Source: an uncultured Rhizobiaceae bacterium
Lineage (GTDB): Bacteria; Pseudomonadota; Alphaproteobacteria; Rhizobiales; Rhizobiaceae
DNA length: 48,836 bases
NCBI GenBank assembly: GCA_947259295.1
Contig: CAMYMG010000091.1
Coordinates: 1-48,836 of the forward strand
Direction of reading: 5' to 3'
Shown here: positions 36,323 to 45,190 of the stretch, in pieces
Position numbering within the stretch: position 1 is the first letter of the stretch
How the letters are laid out: every line of letters starts with the position of its first letter
The notes under the pieces: model-generated
What the model saw: the letters and a program-made list of their open reading frames with translations, nothing else
The model's database searches: none
Told to the model about the DNA's origin: nothing
Position numbers and translations under genes: made by a program

Positions 36323-36345
36323 CCGGGTGCCCGCGCGGCACCCGG
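36323..36345 (-). other. Intergenic hairpin before nuoG
   Basis: CCGGGTGCC (36323-36331) and GGCACCCGG (36337-36345) form a perfect 9-bp GC-rich stem around five bases, in the gap between the orphan gene and nuoG. There is no T run, so simple termination is unlikely. An mRNA stability or processing element that adjusts subunit levels is possible; this is inference. Confidence 0.45.
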
Positions 36346-36354
36346 AATGTCAAT

Positions 36355-37071
36355 TCAGTGCTTCGTCCCGGACATCAGCGCCTTCGCCTGCCCGAGCCAG
36401 TCGTCGCGCCCTATCCGCCCCTTGAACGACAGATAGTCGTCGACCCAGGCAATCTCCGCCTCGCTCCAGCCTGCGATCTGCTCGTAGGTCCAGACGCCGA
36501 GACCGTTGAGTACCGTCTCGAGCTTCGGGCCGATCCCCGAAATCGCCTTCAGGTCGTCCGGTGACGCCGGCTTTTCCATCGCCTTTGGCTGATGGAAATC
36601 CTCCGGCATCAGTTCGGCAGGCGCCTTATCCGCGGCAGGCTCCACCACGGTCTTCGTCTCGACCTCGGCAGCAGGCTTCAGCTCCACAACCTCAGCACCG
36701 CCGACAATCTCGTCGGCCGCGGAGCGAACGTCGTCCATCATCTTCTTCGTCGCCGACTTCGCCTTGGTAGCTGGCGAACGCGTCTTGCTGGCGAACGACG
36801 CGGCGTCGCCGGGCGCGTCGTCGTAGATCGGCGAATAGAGACGCTGCGCGGCTTCCGCCGCACCCGCCATCGTGCCCATCCACATGCCGAAGGCATGGAA
36901 CGCCAGCCCGGTGCCCAGCGCAGACATCGCTGCGGCGCCCGCCATGGGATGAACCATCATGTTGACGGCGCTGCTCATCTCCTTGGGTAGCATGGTGGCC
37001 AATTCGCTTCTCATCTTCTCAAACGACTTTGCGTCGAACTTCATCTCATCGGGCATGGAAAACATCGACAT
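36355..37071 (-). CDS. Hypothetical protein with a NuoE-tail-like C-terminal domain
   Basis: This 238-residue protein lies between nuoF and nuoG. The N-terminal 80 residues have a phasin-like or membrane-associated helical look (MVHPMAGAAAMSALGTGLAF). A charged Ala/Lys/Pro/Glu-rich linker runs to about 168. The C-terminal domain (170-235) has a helix-hairpin-helix-like SPDDLKAISGIGPKLETVL, then WTYEQIAGWSEAEIAWVDDY and FKGRIGRDDW. About 39 of 62 residues of this domain are identical by eye to the end of NuoE. Location and shared domain suggest a role with complex I, but none is established to my knowledge. Confidence 0.8.
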   Translation of the reverse strand: MSMFSMPDEMKFDAKSFEKMRSELATMLPKEMSSAVNMMVHPMAGAAAMSALGTGLAFHAFGMWMGTMAGAAEAAQRLYSPIYDDAPGDAASFASKTRSPATKAKSATKKMMDDVRSAADEIVGGAEVVELKPAAEVETKTVVEPAADKAPAELMPEDFHQPKAMEKPASPDDLKAISGIGPKLETVLNGLGVWTYEQIAGWSEAEIAWVDDYLSFKGRIGRDDWLGQAKALMSGTKH

Positions 37072-37156
37072 TGGCTTGCTCCTTGTCGTGTGGTTCCGTA
37101 TCTCCGCCTCGTCTCGTTTCCTCGATCGGACCTTCAGGCCCGCACTTTCGATAGTC

Positions 37157-38461
37157 CTACTCCGCGGCCACCAGCACCGGCTCGGCCCGGTGCGCGTTGC
37201 GCGAGAATTCGTCGATGCGGCGTTCCACCTCGCCGCGGAAATGCCGCATCAGGCCCTGGATCGGCCATGCCGCCGCGTCGCCCAGCGCGCAGATCGTATG
37301 ACCTTCCACCTGCTTGGTCACGTCGAGCAGCATGTCGATCTCGCGCTTCTGCGCCTCGCCGCGCACCAGCCGCTCCATCACCCGCCACATCCAGCCGGTG
37401 CCTTCGCGGCACGGCGTACACTGGCCGCAGCTCTCGTGCTTGTAGAAATAGGAAAGCCTGGCGATCGCCTTCACGATGTCGGTCGACTTGTCCATCACGA
37501 TGACGGCCGCTGTGCCGAGGCCCGACTTCAGGTCGCGCAGCGCGTCGAAATCCATCGGCGCGTCGATGATCTGCTCGGCCGGCACCAGCGGCACCGAGGC
37601 ACCGCCCGGGATGACCGCCAGCAGATTGTCCCAGCCGCCGCGGATGCCGCCGCAATGCGTCTCGATCAGTTCGCGGAACGGGATCGACATCGCCTCTTCG
37701 ACGGTGCACGGATTGTTGACGTGCCCCGAGATGCAGAACAGCTTGGTGCCGACATTGTTCGGCCTGCCGAACGACGAGAACCATGACGCGCCGCGGCGCA
37801 GGATGGTCGGTGCGACAGCGATCGACTCGACATTGTTGACCGTCGTCGGGCAGCCATAGAGGCCGACATTCGCCGGGAACGGTGGCTTCAGCCGCGGCTG
37901 GCCCTTCTTGCCCTCGAGGCTTTCCAGCAGCGCCGTTTCCTCGCCGCAGATATAGGCGCCGGCGCCGTGGTGGACGTAGATCTCGAAGTCGTAGCCGCTG
38001 GTGTTGTTCTTGCCGATCAGGCGGGCCTCGTAGGCCTCGTCTATCGCCCGCTGCAGCGCCTCGCGCTCGCGGATGAACTCGCCCCGGACATAGATGTAGG
38101 CGGCAACCGCGCCCATGGCGAAGCCGGCGAGCAGGCAGCCTTCGACCAGCGTGTGCGGGTCGTGGCGCAGGATATCGCGGTCCTTGCAGGTGCCGGGCTC
38201 GGATTCGTCCGCATTGACGACGAGATAGCTCGGCCGTCCGTCGCTCTGTTTCGGCATGAACGACCATTTGAGGCCGGTCGGGAAGCCTGCGCCGCCGCGG
38301 CCGCGCAGGCCCGAGGCCTTCATCTCGTTGACGATCCAGTCGCGTCCCTTGGCGATCAGGCCGGCCGTACCGTCCCAGTGGCCGCGCGCCATGGCGCCCT
38401 GCAGCGACTTGTCGAACATGCCGTAGATATTGTTGAAGATGCGGTCTTCATCCTGAAGCAT
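37157..38461 (-). CDS. nuoF: NADH-quinone oxidoreductase subunit F
   Basis: This 434-residue subunit binds NADH and FMN and holds cluster N3. The glycine-rich NADH/FMN loop [16 protein letters not shown] is at residues 51-66, the FMN segment [13 protein letters not shown] at 79-91, and the N3 ligands are C345, C348, C351 ([12 protein letters not shown]) and C391. Length is typical. It follows nuoE after 9 bp and is separated from nuoG by the orphan gene. Confidence 0.96.
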   Translation of the reverse strand: MLQDEDRIFNNIYGMFDKSLQGAMARGHWDGTAGLIAKGRDWIVNEMKASGLRGRGGAGFPTGLKWSFMPKQSDGRPSYLVVNADESEPGTCKDRDILRHDPHTLVEGCLLAGFAMGAVAAYIYVRGEFIREREALQRAIDEAYEARLIGKNNTSGYDFEIYVHHGAGAYICGEETALLESLEGKKGQPRLKPPFPANVGLYGCPTTVNNVESIAVAPTILRRGASWFSSFGRPNNVGTKLFCISGHVNNPCTVEEAMSIPFRELIETHCGGIRGGWDNLLAVIPGGASVPLVPAEQIIDAPMDFDALRDLKSGLGTAAVIVMDKSTDIVKAIARLSYFYKHESCGQCTPCREGTGWMWRVMERLVRGEAQKREIDMLLDVTKQVEGHTICALGDAAAWPIQGLMRHFRGEVERRIDEFSRNAHRAEPVLVAAE

Positions 38462-38470
38462 GATCTTTCC

Positions 38471-39730
38471 TCAGACCGGTTTCTTGCCGAACACGCGAAC
38501 ATATTCGTCTTCGCCCTGGGCGAGCGCCGCCGCCTGCTTGACCCAGTCGTCGCGCCGGATGCGGCCCTTGAAGTTCAGATAGCCGTCGACCCACTCCTGC
38601 TCTGCCTCGTTCCACGCCGCCACCTGCGCGAAAGTGTAGATGCCGAGCGAATGCAGCACGCCCTCGATCACCGGGCCGACGCCCGAGATGAGCTTGAGAT
38701 TGTCCGGCGTTGCCGGCGCGTCAGCCTTGGGCGGCCGGTTGGCGTCAGACAACGATGGCTTGTCGCTCGCTACGGATTGCTTGCGCCCGGCACCGATCGG
38801 CTCGCCACGCAGCAGTTCCGGCGACTTGAACTCGACGTCGCCCGACTTGGTGATCGGCGATCTACGCTGCTTGTCGACCTTTTCGACGGGCGGCGCTGCC
38901 TTGTTGGCGGCAACCGGATCGAACAGCGGCGCTTCGACGCTTTCCTTCTTTTCGGCCTTCTGGCTTGCCTTGACCGGAGAGGGCGACTTCACCGCGCCAT
39001 TGGTCTCGGCGGCCCGCGTCTTCGGCTTCGCGGCCTTCGAAGGCGGCACGGCGGCCGAATCTTCCGCCGCATCCTCCGCCTTGGCCGACTTGGCCTTGCC
39101 CGACTTTGTGGTCACCGCCTTTTCATCGGTCAGCGAGGTCAGTCCCGGCAACGGCTCCGAAACCTTGCGCCCGTTCTGCGGTCCCACCGGCACATGCACG
39201 CCCTTGCCCATGGCGAACTGATCGATGATCTCTTCCAGCCGCTCCGGCGTCAGGTCCTCGTAGGTATCCTTGTAGATCATCACCATCGGCGCGTTGACGC
39301 AGGCGCCGAGGCATTCGACCTCTTCCCACGACAGCATGCCGCGTTCGTTGGGATGAAACTGCTCGGGATGGATCTTGCTGCGGCAGACGTCCATCAGGCC
39401 TTCGGCGCCGCGCAGCATGCAGGGCGTCGTGCCGCAAACCTGCACATGGGCGCGCCGGCCGACCGGCTTCAACTGGAACTGCGTGTAGAACGTGGCAACC
39501 TCGAGCGCCCGGATCAGCGGCATGTCGAGCATGTCGGCAATCGCCTCGATCGCCGGCTTGGTCAGCCAGCCTTCCTGCTCCTGGGCGCGCATCATCAGCG
39601 GGATCACCGCCGACTGCTGCCGGCCCTCGGGATATTTCTTCAGCGTCTCGGCAGCCCATTCGCGGTTCGTGCGGTTGAACGCGAAACCTTCGGGCTGCTC
39701 GGACGGGTCTGCTAGGCGACGGACTGACAT
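38471..39730 (-). CDS. nuoE: NADH-quinone oxidoreductase subunit E with a long C-terminal extension
   Basis: The first 175 residues are a normal thioredoxin-fold NuoE with the N1a [2Fe-2S] ligands C99, C104, C140 and C144 ([23 protein letters not shown]). The protein then continues to 419 residues: a Lys/Ala/Ser/Pro-rich linker (about 185-340), then a domain (341-405) with [19 protein letters not shown] and [17 protein letters not shown]. The same domain ends the orphan protein at 36355-37071. The NuoE subunits I know best are about 160-240 residues, so the tail roughly doubles it. The frame has no break, so this is a true fusion. It starts directly before the nuoD stop region. Confidence 0.95.
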   Translation of the reverse strand: MSVRRLADPSEQPEGFAFNRTNREWAAETLKKYPEGRQQSAVIPLMMRAQEQEGWLTKPAIEAIADMLDMPLIRALEVATFYTQFQLKPVGRRAHVQVCGTTPCMLRGAEGLMDVCRSKIHPEQFHPNERGMLSWEEVECLGACVNAPMVMIYKDTYEDLTPERLEEIIDQFAMGKGVHVPVGPQNGRKVSEPLPGLTSLTDEKAVTTKSGKAKSAKAEDAAEDSAAVPPSKAAKPKTRAAETNGAVKSPSPVKASQKAEKKESVEAPLFDPVAANKAAPPVEKVDKQRRSPITKSGDVEFKSPELLRGEPIGAGRKQSVASDKPSLSDANRPPKADAPATPDNLKLISGVGPVIEGVLHSLGIYTFAQVAAWNEAEQEWVDGYLNFKGRIRRDDWVKQAAALAQGEDEYVRVFGKKPV

Positions 39731-40921
39731 TTAACGATCGACCTCACCAAACACGATGTCGAGGGAGCCGAGAACGGCGGAGACGTCGGCCAGCATGTGG
39801 CCGCGGCAGAGATAATCCATCGCCTGGAGATGCGCGAAACCGGGTGCGCGCAGCTTGCAGCGATAGGGCTTGTTGGTGCCGTCGGCGACCAGGTAGACGC
39901 CGAACTCTCCCTTCGGCGCCTCGACCGCGGCATAAACCTCGCCGGCCGGCACGTGGTAGCCCTCGGTATAGAGCTTGAAGTGGTGGATCAGCGCTTCCAT
40001 CGACCGCTTCATCGCGGCGCGGTTCGGCGGCACGACCTTGCCGTCGAGATTGGAGACCGGCCCGACCTTCTCCTTGCCGAGCAGCAGGTTGACGCACTGG
40101 CGCATGATCTCGGCCGACTGGCGCATCTCCTCGACGCGGATGAGATAGCGGTCGTAGCAGTCGCCGTTCTTGCCGATCGGAATGTCGAAATCGAGTTCCG
40201 AGTAGCACTCGTAGGGCTGCGACTTGCGCAGATCCCACGCAGCACCCGATCCGCGCACCATGACGCCGGAAAATCCCCAGGCCCAGGCGTCGTCGAGCGA
40301 CACCACGCCGATGTCGACGTTGCGCTGCTTGAAGATGCGGTTCGGCGTCAGAAGGTTGTCGAGATCGTCGACCGTCTTGAGGAACGGGTCGATCCACTTG
40401 CCGATATCCTCGACGAGCTTCTCGGGCAGGTCCTCGTGGACGCCGCCGGGGCGGAAATAGGCGGCATGCATGCGCGAGCCGGAGGCCCGCTCGTAGAACA
40501 CCATCAGCTTTTCGCGTTCCTCGAAGCCCCAGAGCGGCGGCGTCAGCGCGCCGACGTCGAGTGCCTGCGTGGTGACGTTGAGGAGATGCGACAGGATGCG
40601 GCCGATTTCGGAATAGAGCACGCGGATCAGCTGGCCGCGCTTCGGCACGTCGATGCCCATCAGCCGCTCGATGGCGAGCGAGAAGGCATGCTCCTGGTTC
40701 ATCGGCGCGACATAGTCGAGCCGGTCGAAATAGGGAATCGCCTGCAGATAGGTCTTCTGCTCGATCAGCTTCTCCGTGCCGCGATGCAGCAGTCCGATAT
40801 GCGGATCGACGCGGTCGACCACCTCGCCGTCGAGCTCCAGCACAAGGCGCAGCACGCCGTGCGCCGCCGGATGCTGCGGTCCGAAATTGATGTTGAAGTT
40901 GCGGACGGAATGTTCGGTCAT
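39731..40921 (-). CDS. nuoD: NADH-quinone oxidoreductase subunit D
   Basis: This 396-residue 49-kDa-type subunit lines the quinone pocket. It begins [20 protein letters not shown] with the loop histidine that contacts quinone. Further blocks are [30 protein letters not shown] and the C-terminal [12 protein letters not shown]. It is separate from NuoC, unlike in E. coli. Its ATG lies 14 bp from the heptad-flanked element that carries the four-helix-bundle gene. Confidence 0.96.
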   Translation of the reverse strand: MTEHSVRNFNINFGPQHPAAHGVLRLVLELDGEVVDRVDPHIGLLHRGTEKLIEQKTYLQAIPYFDRLDYVAPMNQEHAFSLAIERLMGIDVPKRGQLIRVLYSEIGRILSHLLNVTTQALDVGALTPPLWGFEEREKLMVFYERASGSRMHAAYFRPGGVHEDLPEKLVEDIGKWIDPFLKTVDDLDNLLTPNRIFKQRNVDIGVVSLDDAWAWGFSGVMVRGSGAAWDLRKSQPYECYSELDFDIPIGKNGDCYDRYLIRVEEMRQSAEIMRQCVNLLLGKEKVGPVSNLDGKVVPPNRAAMKRSMEALIHHFKLYTEGYHVPAGEVYAAVEAPKGEFGVYLVADGTNKPYRCKLRAPGFAHLQAMDYLCRGHMLADVSAVLGSLDIVFGEVDR

Positions 40922-40935
40922 TCGAAGCGTCCCTC

Positions 40936-41385
40936 GGGCAGTCGGCAGTCGTCAGTTGGCAATCGGGTCATGATGCGCTTCCACCGTGCTGGATGGAGCG
41001 GATGAGGCCTCGAAGCATCTTGCCAACGGTTTCGGCGCGACCGAGCAATGGCATTGCCTTCTCAAGGGACATCAACTGGACCTTCACCGCAAGAAGCAGA
41101 TGAGTTTCAACTTCCTTCAATGAACCTTGGGCGATTCTCAGGAACTGGACGTAACTGCCAGAACTGTCGCGACCATATCCCTCGGCGATATTGGCAGGAA
41201 CAGCCGAGCCCGCCCGACGTATCTGCGACGTCATGCCGAACATTTCCTCGCGCGGAAACGTCCTCGTCACCTGATAACATTCTGCCGCCAGTTCCATTGC
41301 CTCGTTCCAAACTCTCAGATCACGATACGATCGAATGCTATCGTCGTCCGCCATCCCGATTGCCTACTGCCGATTGCCGACTGCC
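40936..41385 (-). mobile_element. Heptad inverted-repeat element carrying a four-helix-bundle gene, inside the nuo operon
   Basis: A 450-bp unit fills the nuoC-nuoD gap. The left arm (40936-40967) reads as four heptads of the type GGCAGTC (GGCAGTC, GGCAGTC, GTCAGTT, GGCAATC) and then GGG. The right arm (41355-41385) is the same series inverted (GGCAGTC, GGCAATC, GGCAGTA, GGCAATC, GGG). Between them is exactly one gene, its ATG touching the right arm and its TGA touching the left. The outer ends stand 4 bp from the nuoC stop and 14 bp from the nuoD start. No transposase or target duplication is visible. That the unit inserted as a whole is inference from this geometry. Confidence 0.7.
40968..41354 (-). 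CDS. Four-helix-bundle protein (23S rRNA intervening-sequence / bIVP family)
   Basis: This 128-residue cytosolic protein has the family landmarks YRDLRVWNEAMELAAECYQV, FPREEMFGMTSQIRRAGSAV, the signature PANIAEGYGR and a C-terminal helix pair. Members are found in intervening sequences of 23S rRNA genes and as free genes; they form pentameric bundles that bind nucleic acid, and Avd of diversity-generating retroelements is a relative. No reverse transcriptase is nearby. There is no good ribosome-binding site, because the heptad arm directly precedes the ATG. Codons such as ATA, AGA, TGT and TAT and a lower GC level set it apart from nuo genes. It probably came with the flanking element. Confidence 0.88.
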   Translation of the reverse strand: MADDDSIRSYRDLRVWNEAMELAAECYQVTRTFPREEMFGMTSQIRRAGSAVPANIAEGYGRDSSGSYVQFLRIAQGSLKEVETHLLLAVKVQLMSLEKAMPLLGRAETVGKMLRGLIRSIQHGGSAS

Positions 41386-41389
41386 TTGC

Positions 41390-41989
41390 TCATTTCGCCT
41401 TCTCATCCCCCGGCAGGACATAATCCGTCCCTTCCCAGGGCGACAGGAAATCAAAATTGCGGAATTCCTGCTTCAGCTCGACCGGCTCGTAGACGACGCG
41501 CTTGACCTCGTCGTCGTAGCGGACCTCGACGAAACCGGTGAGCGGGAAGTCCTTGCGAAGTGGGTGGCCGTCGAAGCCGTAGTCGGTCAACAGGCGCCTG
41601 AGGTCGGGATGACCCGAGAACAGGATGCCGTAGAGGTCGTAGGCTTCGCGCTCGAACCAGTCGGCACCAGGAAATACGCCGGTTACCGACGGCACCGGCG
41701 TTTCCTCGTCGGTCGTGATCTTGACGCGGATGCGCGTGTTCTTGGTCGGTGACAGGAGATGATAGACGACGTCGAAGCGTCGCGAACGCGACGGGTAGTC
41801 GGCGCCGCAAATGTCGATGATCGACACGAACCGGCATTCCGCATCGTCGCGCAAAAAAGTCAGCAGCGGCACGATGTTCTCGGCGCCGGCGTGCAGTGTC
41901 AGCTCGCCGTAGGCGATGTCGGCGCTGGCGATCATGGCGTCAAGCTTGCCGGAAATGTGGGCCGCTAGGCTGGTCAGCACGTCACTCAT
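41390..41989 (-). CDS. nuoC: NADH-quinone oxidoreductase subunit C
   Basis: This 199-residue 30-kDa-type subunit has the conserved end block ERERYDLYGI-like [19 protein letters not shown], then [20 protein letters not shown] and the final [11 protein letters not shown]. It starts 4 bp after the nuoB stop. It is not fused to NuoD. The stop is 4 bp from the heptad element. Confidence 0.95.
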   Translation of the reverse strand: MSDVLTSLAAHISGKLDAMIASADIAYGELTLHAGAENIVPLLTFLRDDAECRFVSIIDICGADYPSRSRRFDVVYHLLSPTKNTRIRVKITTDEETPVPSVTGVFPGADWFEREAYDLYGILFSGHPDLRRLLTDYGFDGHPLRKDFPLTGFVEVRYDDEVKRVVYEPVELKQEFRNFDFLSPWEGTDYVLPGDEKAK

Positions 41990-41993
41990 GGCA

Positions 41994-42569
41994 TTACCGC
42001 TCGATCGTGCCGGTGCGGCGGATCTTCTTCTGCAGCATCAGGATGCCATAGAGCAGCGCCTCGGCGGTTGGCGGGCATCCCGGCACGTAGATGTCGACCG
42101 GAACGACGCGGTCGCAGCCGCGCACGACAGCGTAGGAATAGTGGTAGTAGCCGCCGCCATTGGCGCACGAGCCCATCGAGATGACGTAGCGCGGCTCCGG
42201 CATCTGGTCATAGACCTTGCGCAGCGCCGGCGCCATCTTGTTGGTCAGCGTCCCGGCAACGATCATCACGTCCGACTGGCGTGGCGAGGCGCGCGGCGCG
42301 ATGCCGAAACGCTCGGCATCGTAGCGCGGCATCGAGATGTGCATCATCTCGACCGCGCAGCAGGCGAGGCCGAAGGTCATCCACATCAGCGAACCGGTAC
42401 GCGCCCAGGTGATCAGCGCCTCAGACGAGGTGACGAGAAAGCCCTTGTCGGACAACTCCTCGTTAATGTCGCCGAAGAAGCGGTCGTCAGAGCCGATCGG
42501 CTTGCCGGTGTTCGGATCGATGATGCCCTTGGGCTTGGGGGCGACCAGCGTATTGGGGCTCAATCCCAT
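41994..42569 (-). CDS. nuoB: NADH-quinone oxidoreductase subunit B
   Basis: This 191-residue subunit carries cluster N2, the electron donor to quinone. The ligands are the adjacent cysteines C70-C71 in [12 protein letters not shown]135 in MGSCANGGG and C165 in [14 protein letters not shown]. The ATG at 42569 overlaps the end of nuoA by ten bases; the frame open to 42788 is a shadow of nuoA. Confidence 0.96.
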   Translation of the reverse strand: MGLSPNTLVAPKPKGIIDPNTGKPIGSDDRFFGDINEELSDKGFLVTSSEALITWARTGSLMWMTFGLACCAVEMMHISMPRYDAERFGIAPRASPRQSDVMIVAGTLTNKMAPALRKVYDQMPEPRYVISMGSCANGGGYYHYSYAVVRGCDRVVPVDIYVPGCPPTAEALLYGILMLQKKIRRTGTIER

Positions 42570-42925
42570 TCGAGCGCTCCCTTCTTCCATTCGTAGATGA
42601 AGCCGATGGTCAGCACGCCGAGGAAAATCATCATCGACCAGAATCCGAGCATGCCGATCGAGCCGAACGAAACGGCCCACGGAAACAGGAAGGCCACTTC
42701 GAGGTCGAAGATGATGAACAGGATCGACACCAGGTAGAATCGCACGTCGAACTTCATGCGCGCGTCGTCGAAGGAATTGAACCCGCACTCGTAGGCCGAG
42801 AGCTTCTCGGGGTCAGGATTGCGATAGGCGACAAGGAAGGGCGCCGCGACCAGCGCGATGCCGACCACGAGGGCGACGCCTATGAAGATGACGATTGGCA
42901 GATATGAAGCCAGAAGTGAATTCAT
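42560..42925 (-). CDS. nuoA: NADH-quinone oxidoreductase subunit A
   Basis: This 121-residue, three-helix subunit has the conserved loop [20 protein letters not shown], whose cysteine is exposed in the deactive state, and [24 protein letters not shown] sequence after it. The ATG at 42925 ([11 protein letters not shown]) is at the family start; an in-frame ATG nine codons upstream is less likely. It is the first gene of the operon, with a ten-base overlap into nuoB. Confidence 0.95.
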   Translation of the reverse strand: MNSLLASYLPIVIFIGVALVVGIALVAAPFLVAYRNPDPEKLSAYECGFNSFDDARMKFDVRFYLVSILFIIFDLEVAFLFPWAVSFGSIGMLGFWSMMIFLGVLTIGFIYEWKKGALEWD

Positions 42926-43271
42926 GCCGCGGTTCCGTTGGTACCACTCCAACCTGATCTACAGCACGAAACCGGAATCTGGAAGCGTGACAGATTACCC
43001 CTGGGGCAGGCCCAAGGGTTCATGCTGCATTGCGGCGAGGGTTAGCGCAGCGCTCCCGGTGAAGCAAGTCAAACCTTGTCCAAAATGGGCCGTCCGCGCG
43101 GCCACGCCGCGGCATTTGCGAAAACGCCCGCTTCGTTGATTTCGCTCGCAAGTTCTCGACTTTACTCTGCTGACATTTTTGCGGCCCGACGCTGCTAATG
43201 TCGGCGCTCGAACAGCGATTCTCTTCGTGGTCGCGCCCGATCAGGCATCCGAAACCTCCCGGCAGAACTTC
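42926..43271. other. Divergent intergenic region between nuoA and the YcaQ-like gene
   Basis: This 346-bp region must hold the promoter of the whole nuo operon (leftward) and that of the YcaQ-like gene (rightward). A leftward TTGACT at 43066-43071 is the best -35 candidate, but the nearest -10-like box (GCTAAC) is about 20 bases away, so I do not call it. No reading frame with a ribosome-binding site and no strong hairpin was seen. Confidence 0.5.
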
Positions 43272-44465
43272 ATGCAGGAAACCATTTCCCTCCCCCTCGC
43301 CCGCCGCATCGCGCTTGCCGCCCAGGGTTTCGGTGAAGCCCGGCCGACGGGGGACATCAACCGGCGCCATTTGAATCGCGTCCTCTCGCGGCTTGGCCTG
43401 TTGCAGATCGATTCGGTCAGCGCCGTGGTTCGGGCGCACTACATGCCGCTCTTCTCGCGGCTTGGCCCCTATCCGATGGCCGTGCTAGACGATGCCTGCG
43501 TCGGCCGCAAACGCCGCCTCTTCGAATACTGGGCACACGAGGCGTCGCACCTGCCGGTCGAGACCTGGCCGCTGATGCAGTGGCGCATGCAGCGCGCCGC
43601 TGACAACCAGGGCATCTATGGCGGACTTGCCAGGTTCGGCCGCGAGCGTGCCGGACTGATTGACGAGATCTACCGCCATGTCGCCGACCATGGTCCGGTC
43701 GCCGCATCCGACATCGAGGGTTCCAAGGGCTCCGGCGGCTGGTGGGGCTGGAGCGACGAGAAGCACGCCTTCGAATGGCTGTTCTGGGCCGGCCGCATCA
43801 CCACCCATTCGCGCCGCGGTTTCCAGCGCCTCTACGACCTGCCCGAGCGCGTCATTCCCAAGGAGATCTTCGAGGCCCCCGCTCCGGCTCCCGCCGACGC
43901 CCACCGCGAACTGCTGCGCATCTCGGCCCGCGCGCTCGGCATCGCAACCTACGGCGATCTGCGCGACTATTTCCGCCTCTCGCCGGCGGACATGAAGGGG
44001 CGGCTGGAAGAACTGGTCGAGGAAGGCGAACTCCTGCCGGTCGCGGTCAGGGGCTGGAAGCAGCCGGCCTATCTGCACCGGGATGCCCGCCTGCCAAGGA
44101 AAATCCACGCCCGCGCCCTGCTCGCCCCCTTCGACCCGCTGGTCTTCGAGCGCTCGCGCGCCGAGCGCCTGTTCGGTTTCCGCTACCGCATCGAGATCTA
44201 CACGCCGGCGGAAAAGCGGCAATTCGGCTACTATGTCCTGCCTTTCCTGCTCGGCGACACCATTGTCGCCCGCGCCGACGTCAAGGCAGACCGCCCGGCC
44301 GGCGTGCTGAGGGTGCTCGCCACCTATGCCGAGCCGGGCGCACCGCACGAGACAGCCGCCGAACTGCTGGAGGAATTCCGGCTGATGCAGGCCTGGCTTG
44401 GGCTGGAGCGCATGGAGATCGTGCCGAAAGGCGACCTCGGTCCGGCGCTGGCGGCATTGGCCTGA
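43272..44465 (+). CDS. YcaQ/AlkZ-like DNA glycosylase (HTH_42 family)
   Basis: This 397-residue protein belongs to the winged-helix glycosylase family that removes bulky alkylated bases and unhooks interstrand crosslinks. The catalytic Q-x-D motif is present as LLQIDSVSAVVRAHY (Q45, D47), as in E. coli YcaQ. WAHEASHLPVETWPL and the middle winged-helix segments follow, then LLAPFDPLVFERSRAERLFG and EKRQFGYYVLPFLLGD typical of the C-terminus. The start at 43272 (MQETISLPLARRIAL) is at the family boundary; the frame opens at 43179. It stands alone. Confidence 0.87.
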   Translation: MQETISLPLARRIALAAQGFGEARPTGDINRRHLNRVLSRLGLLQIDSVSAVVRAHYMPLFSRLGPYPMAVLDDACVGRKRRLFEYWAHEASHLPVETWPLMQWRMQRAADNQGIYGGLARFGRERAGLIDEIYRHVADHGPVAASDIEGSKGSGGWWGWSDEKHAFEWLFWAGRITTHSRRGFQRLYDLPERVIPKEIFEAPAPAPADAHRELLRISARALGIATYGDLRDYFRLSPADMKGRLEELVEEGELLPVAVRGWKQPAYLHRDARLPRKIHARALLAPFDPLVFERSRAERLFGFRYRIEIYTPAEKRQFGYYVLPFLLGDTIVARADVKADRPAGVLRVLATYAEPGAPHETAAELLEEFRLMQAWLGLERMEIVPKGDLGPALAALA

Positions 44466-44509
44466 ACCGTCCACGGCCGGATTGCGATGGCCGAGGTCGC
44501 TTCCGCGCG

Positions 44510-44538
44510 TTGACACGCATGGGCCGCCAAGCCTAAAT
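44510..44538 (+). promoter_or_regulatory. Promoter of the DUF1636-cobW-cobN riboswitch transcript
   Basis: TTGACA (44510-44515) and CTAAAT (44533-44538) are separated by exactly 17 bases. A start near 44545 would place the riboswitch at the very 5' end of the RNA. This is the clearest promoter in the window. Confidence 0.75.
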
Positions 44539-44548
44539 CCCTGATCGA

Positions 44549-44718
44549 CGGTCTCCTCTCCGCAACGGGAGGAGCTAAGAGGGAATGCGGTGCGGGCAAA
44601 CTGCCCAACGCCGCGGCTGTCCCCGCAACTGTAAGCGACGAGCCTGCGCCGAAAGCCACTGGAAAAGTTCCGGGAAGGCGGCAAGGGCTGAGACCCGCGA
44701 GCCAGGAGACCTGCCGTC
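44549..44718 (+). ncRNA. Cobalamin riboswitch upstream of the DUF1636-cobW-cobN genes
   Basis: The aptamer blocks occur in order: a 5' hairpin (CTCCTCTCCGCAACGGGAGGAG), GAATGCGGTGCGGGCAAA, CCCCGCAACTGTAAGCG, the B12 box GAAAGCCACTGG, GGGAAGGCGGCAAGGG and GCGAGCCAGGAGACCTGCC. Downstream, GTCCGG (44736-44741) pairs with CCGGAC (44750-44755) just before the AAGGAG ribosome-binding site at 44756-44761, which could be part of a translational switch. The effector is inferred from the family. Confidence 0.95.
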
Positions 44719-44767
44719 AACACACTGATCCGACCGTCCGGCGGGTGTCCCGGACAAGGAGCGCGTT

Positions 44768-45190
44768 TTGAAGATTGTACCGATTTCCCCGCAAGGGGTA
44801 CCCGCAGCCGCATCCGCCGACCAGGCGGAGGTGACCATTGTCGTTTGCGCCTCCTGCCGCAACGAGACCGGCTCGGACGCCCATCCGCGTGCCGGTGCGC
44901 TGCTGGCGGAGAACACGCTGGCTGCAGCCGACGAGAGCGTGACCGTGCGCCAGGTCGATTGCCTCGGCAACTGCAAGCGCCGGCTCAGCGCCGCCCTGCT
45001 GCGCGCCGGCCACTGGAGCTATGTCTTCGGCGACCTCAACGCCGACAGCGGCCCGGACCTGATTGCCGGCGCAAAACTCTTCGCCACCTCCGCCGACGGC
45101 CTGATCCCGTGGCGCGGCCGCCCCGATTCGCTGAAGCGCGGCCTCGTCGCCCGCATCCCTCCCCTCGACGCCCTCAAGGACATTTCATGA
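44768..45190 (+). CDS. DUF1636 predicted metal-binding protein
   Basis: This 140-residue protein uses a TTG start at 44768 with AAGGAG six bases upstream. Four cysteines in two pairs (C27 and C30 in VVCASCRNETG; C65 and C69 in VDCLGNCKRR) give a thioredoxin-like ferredoxin pattern that could bind a metal or a [2Fe-2S] cluster. It is the first gene after the riboswitch and overlaps cobW by four bases, so a role in cobalt handling or in B12 synthesis is likely, though not established to my knowledge. Confidence 0.85.
   Translation: MKIVPISPQGVPAAASADQAEVTIVVCASCRNETGSDAHPRAGALLAENTLAAADESVTVRQVDCLGNCKRRLSAALLRAGHWSYVFGDLNADSGPDLIAGAKLFATSADGLIPWRGRPDSLKRGLVARIPPLDALKDIS

Noticed and set aside
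40968..41354. Four-helix-bundle gene as Avd of a diversity-generating retroelement
   Set aside because: No reverse transcriptase, template repeat or variable protein is present nearby; the plain bIVP family is enough.
43043..43071. Promoter of the nuo operon at TTGACT
   Set aside because: The nearest -10-like box is about 20 bases away, too far for a confident sigma-70 call.
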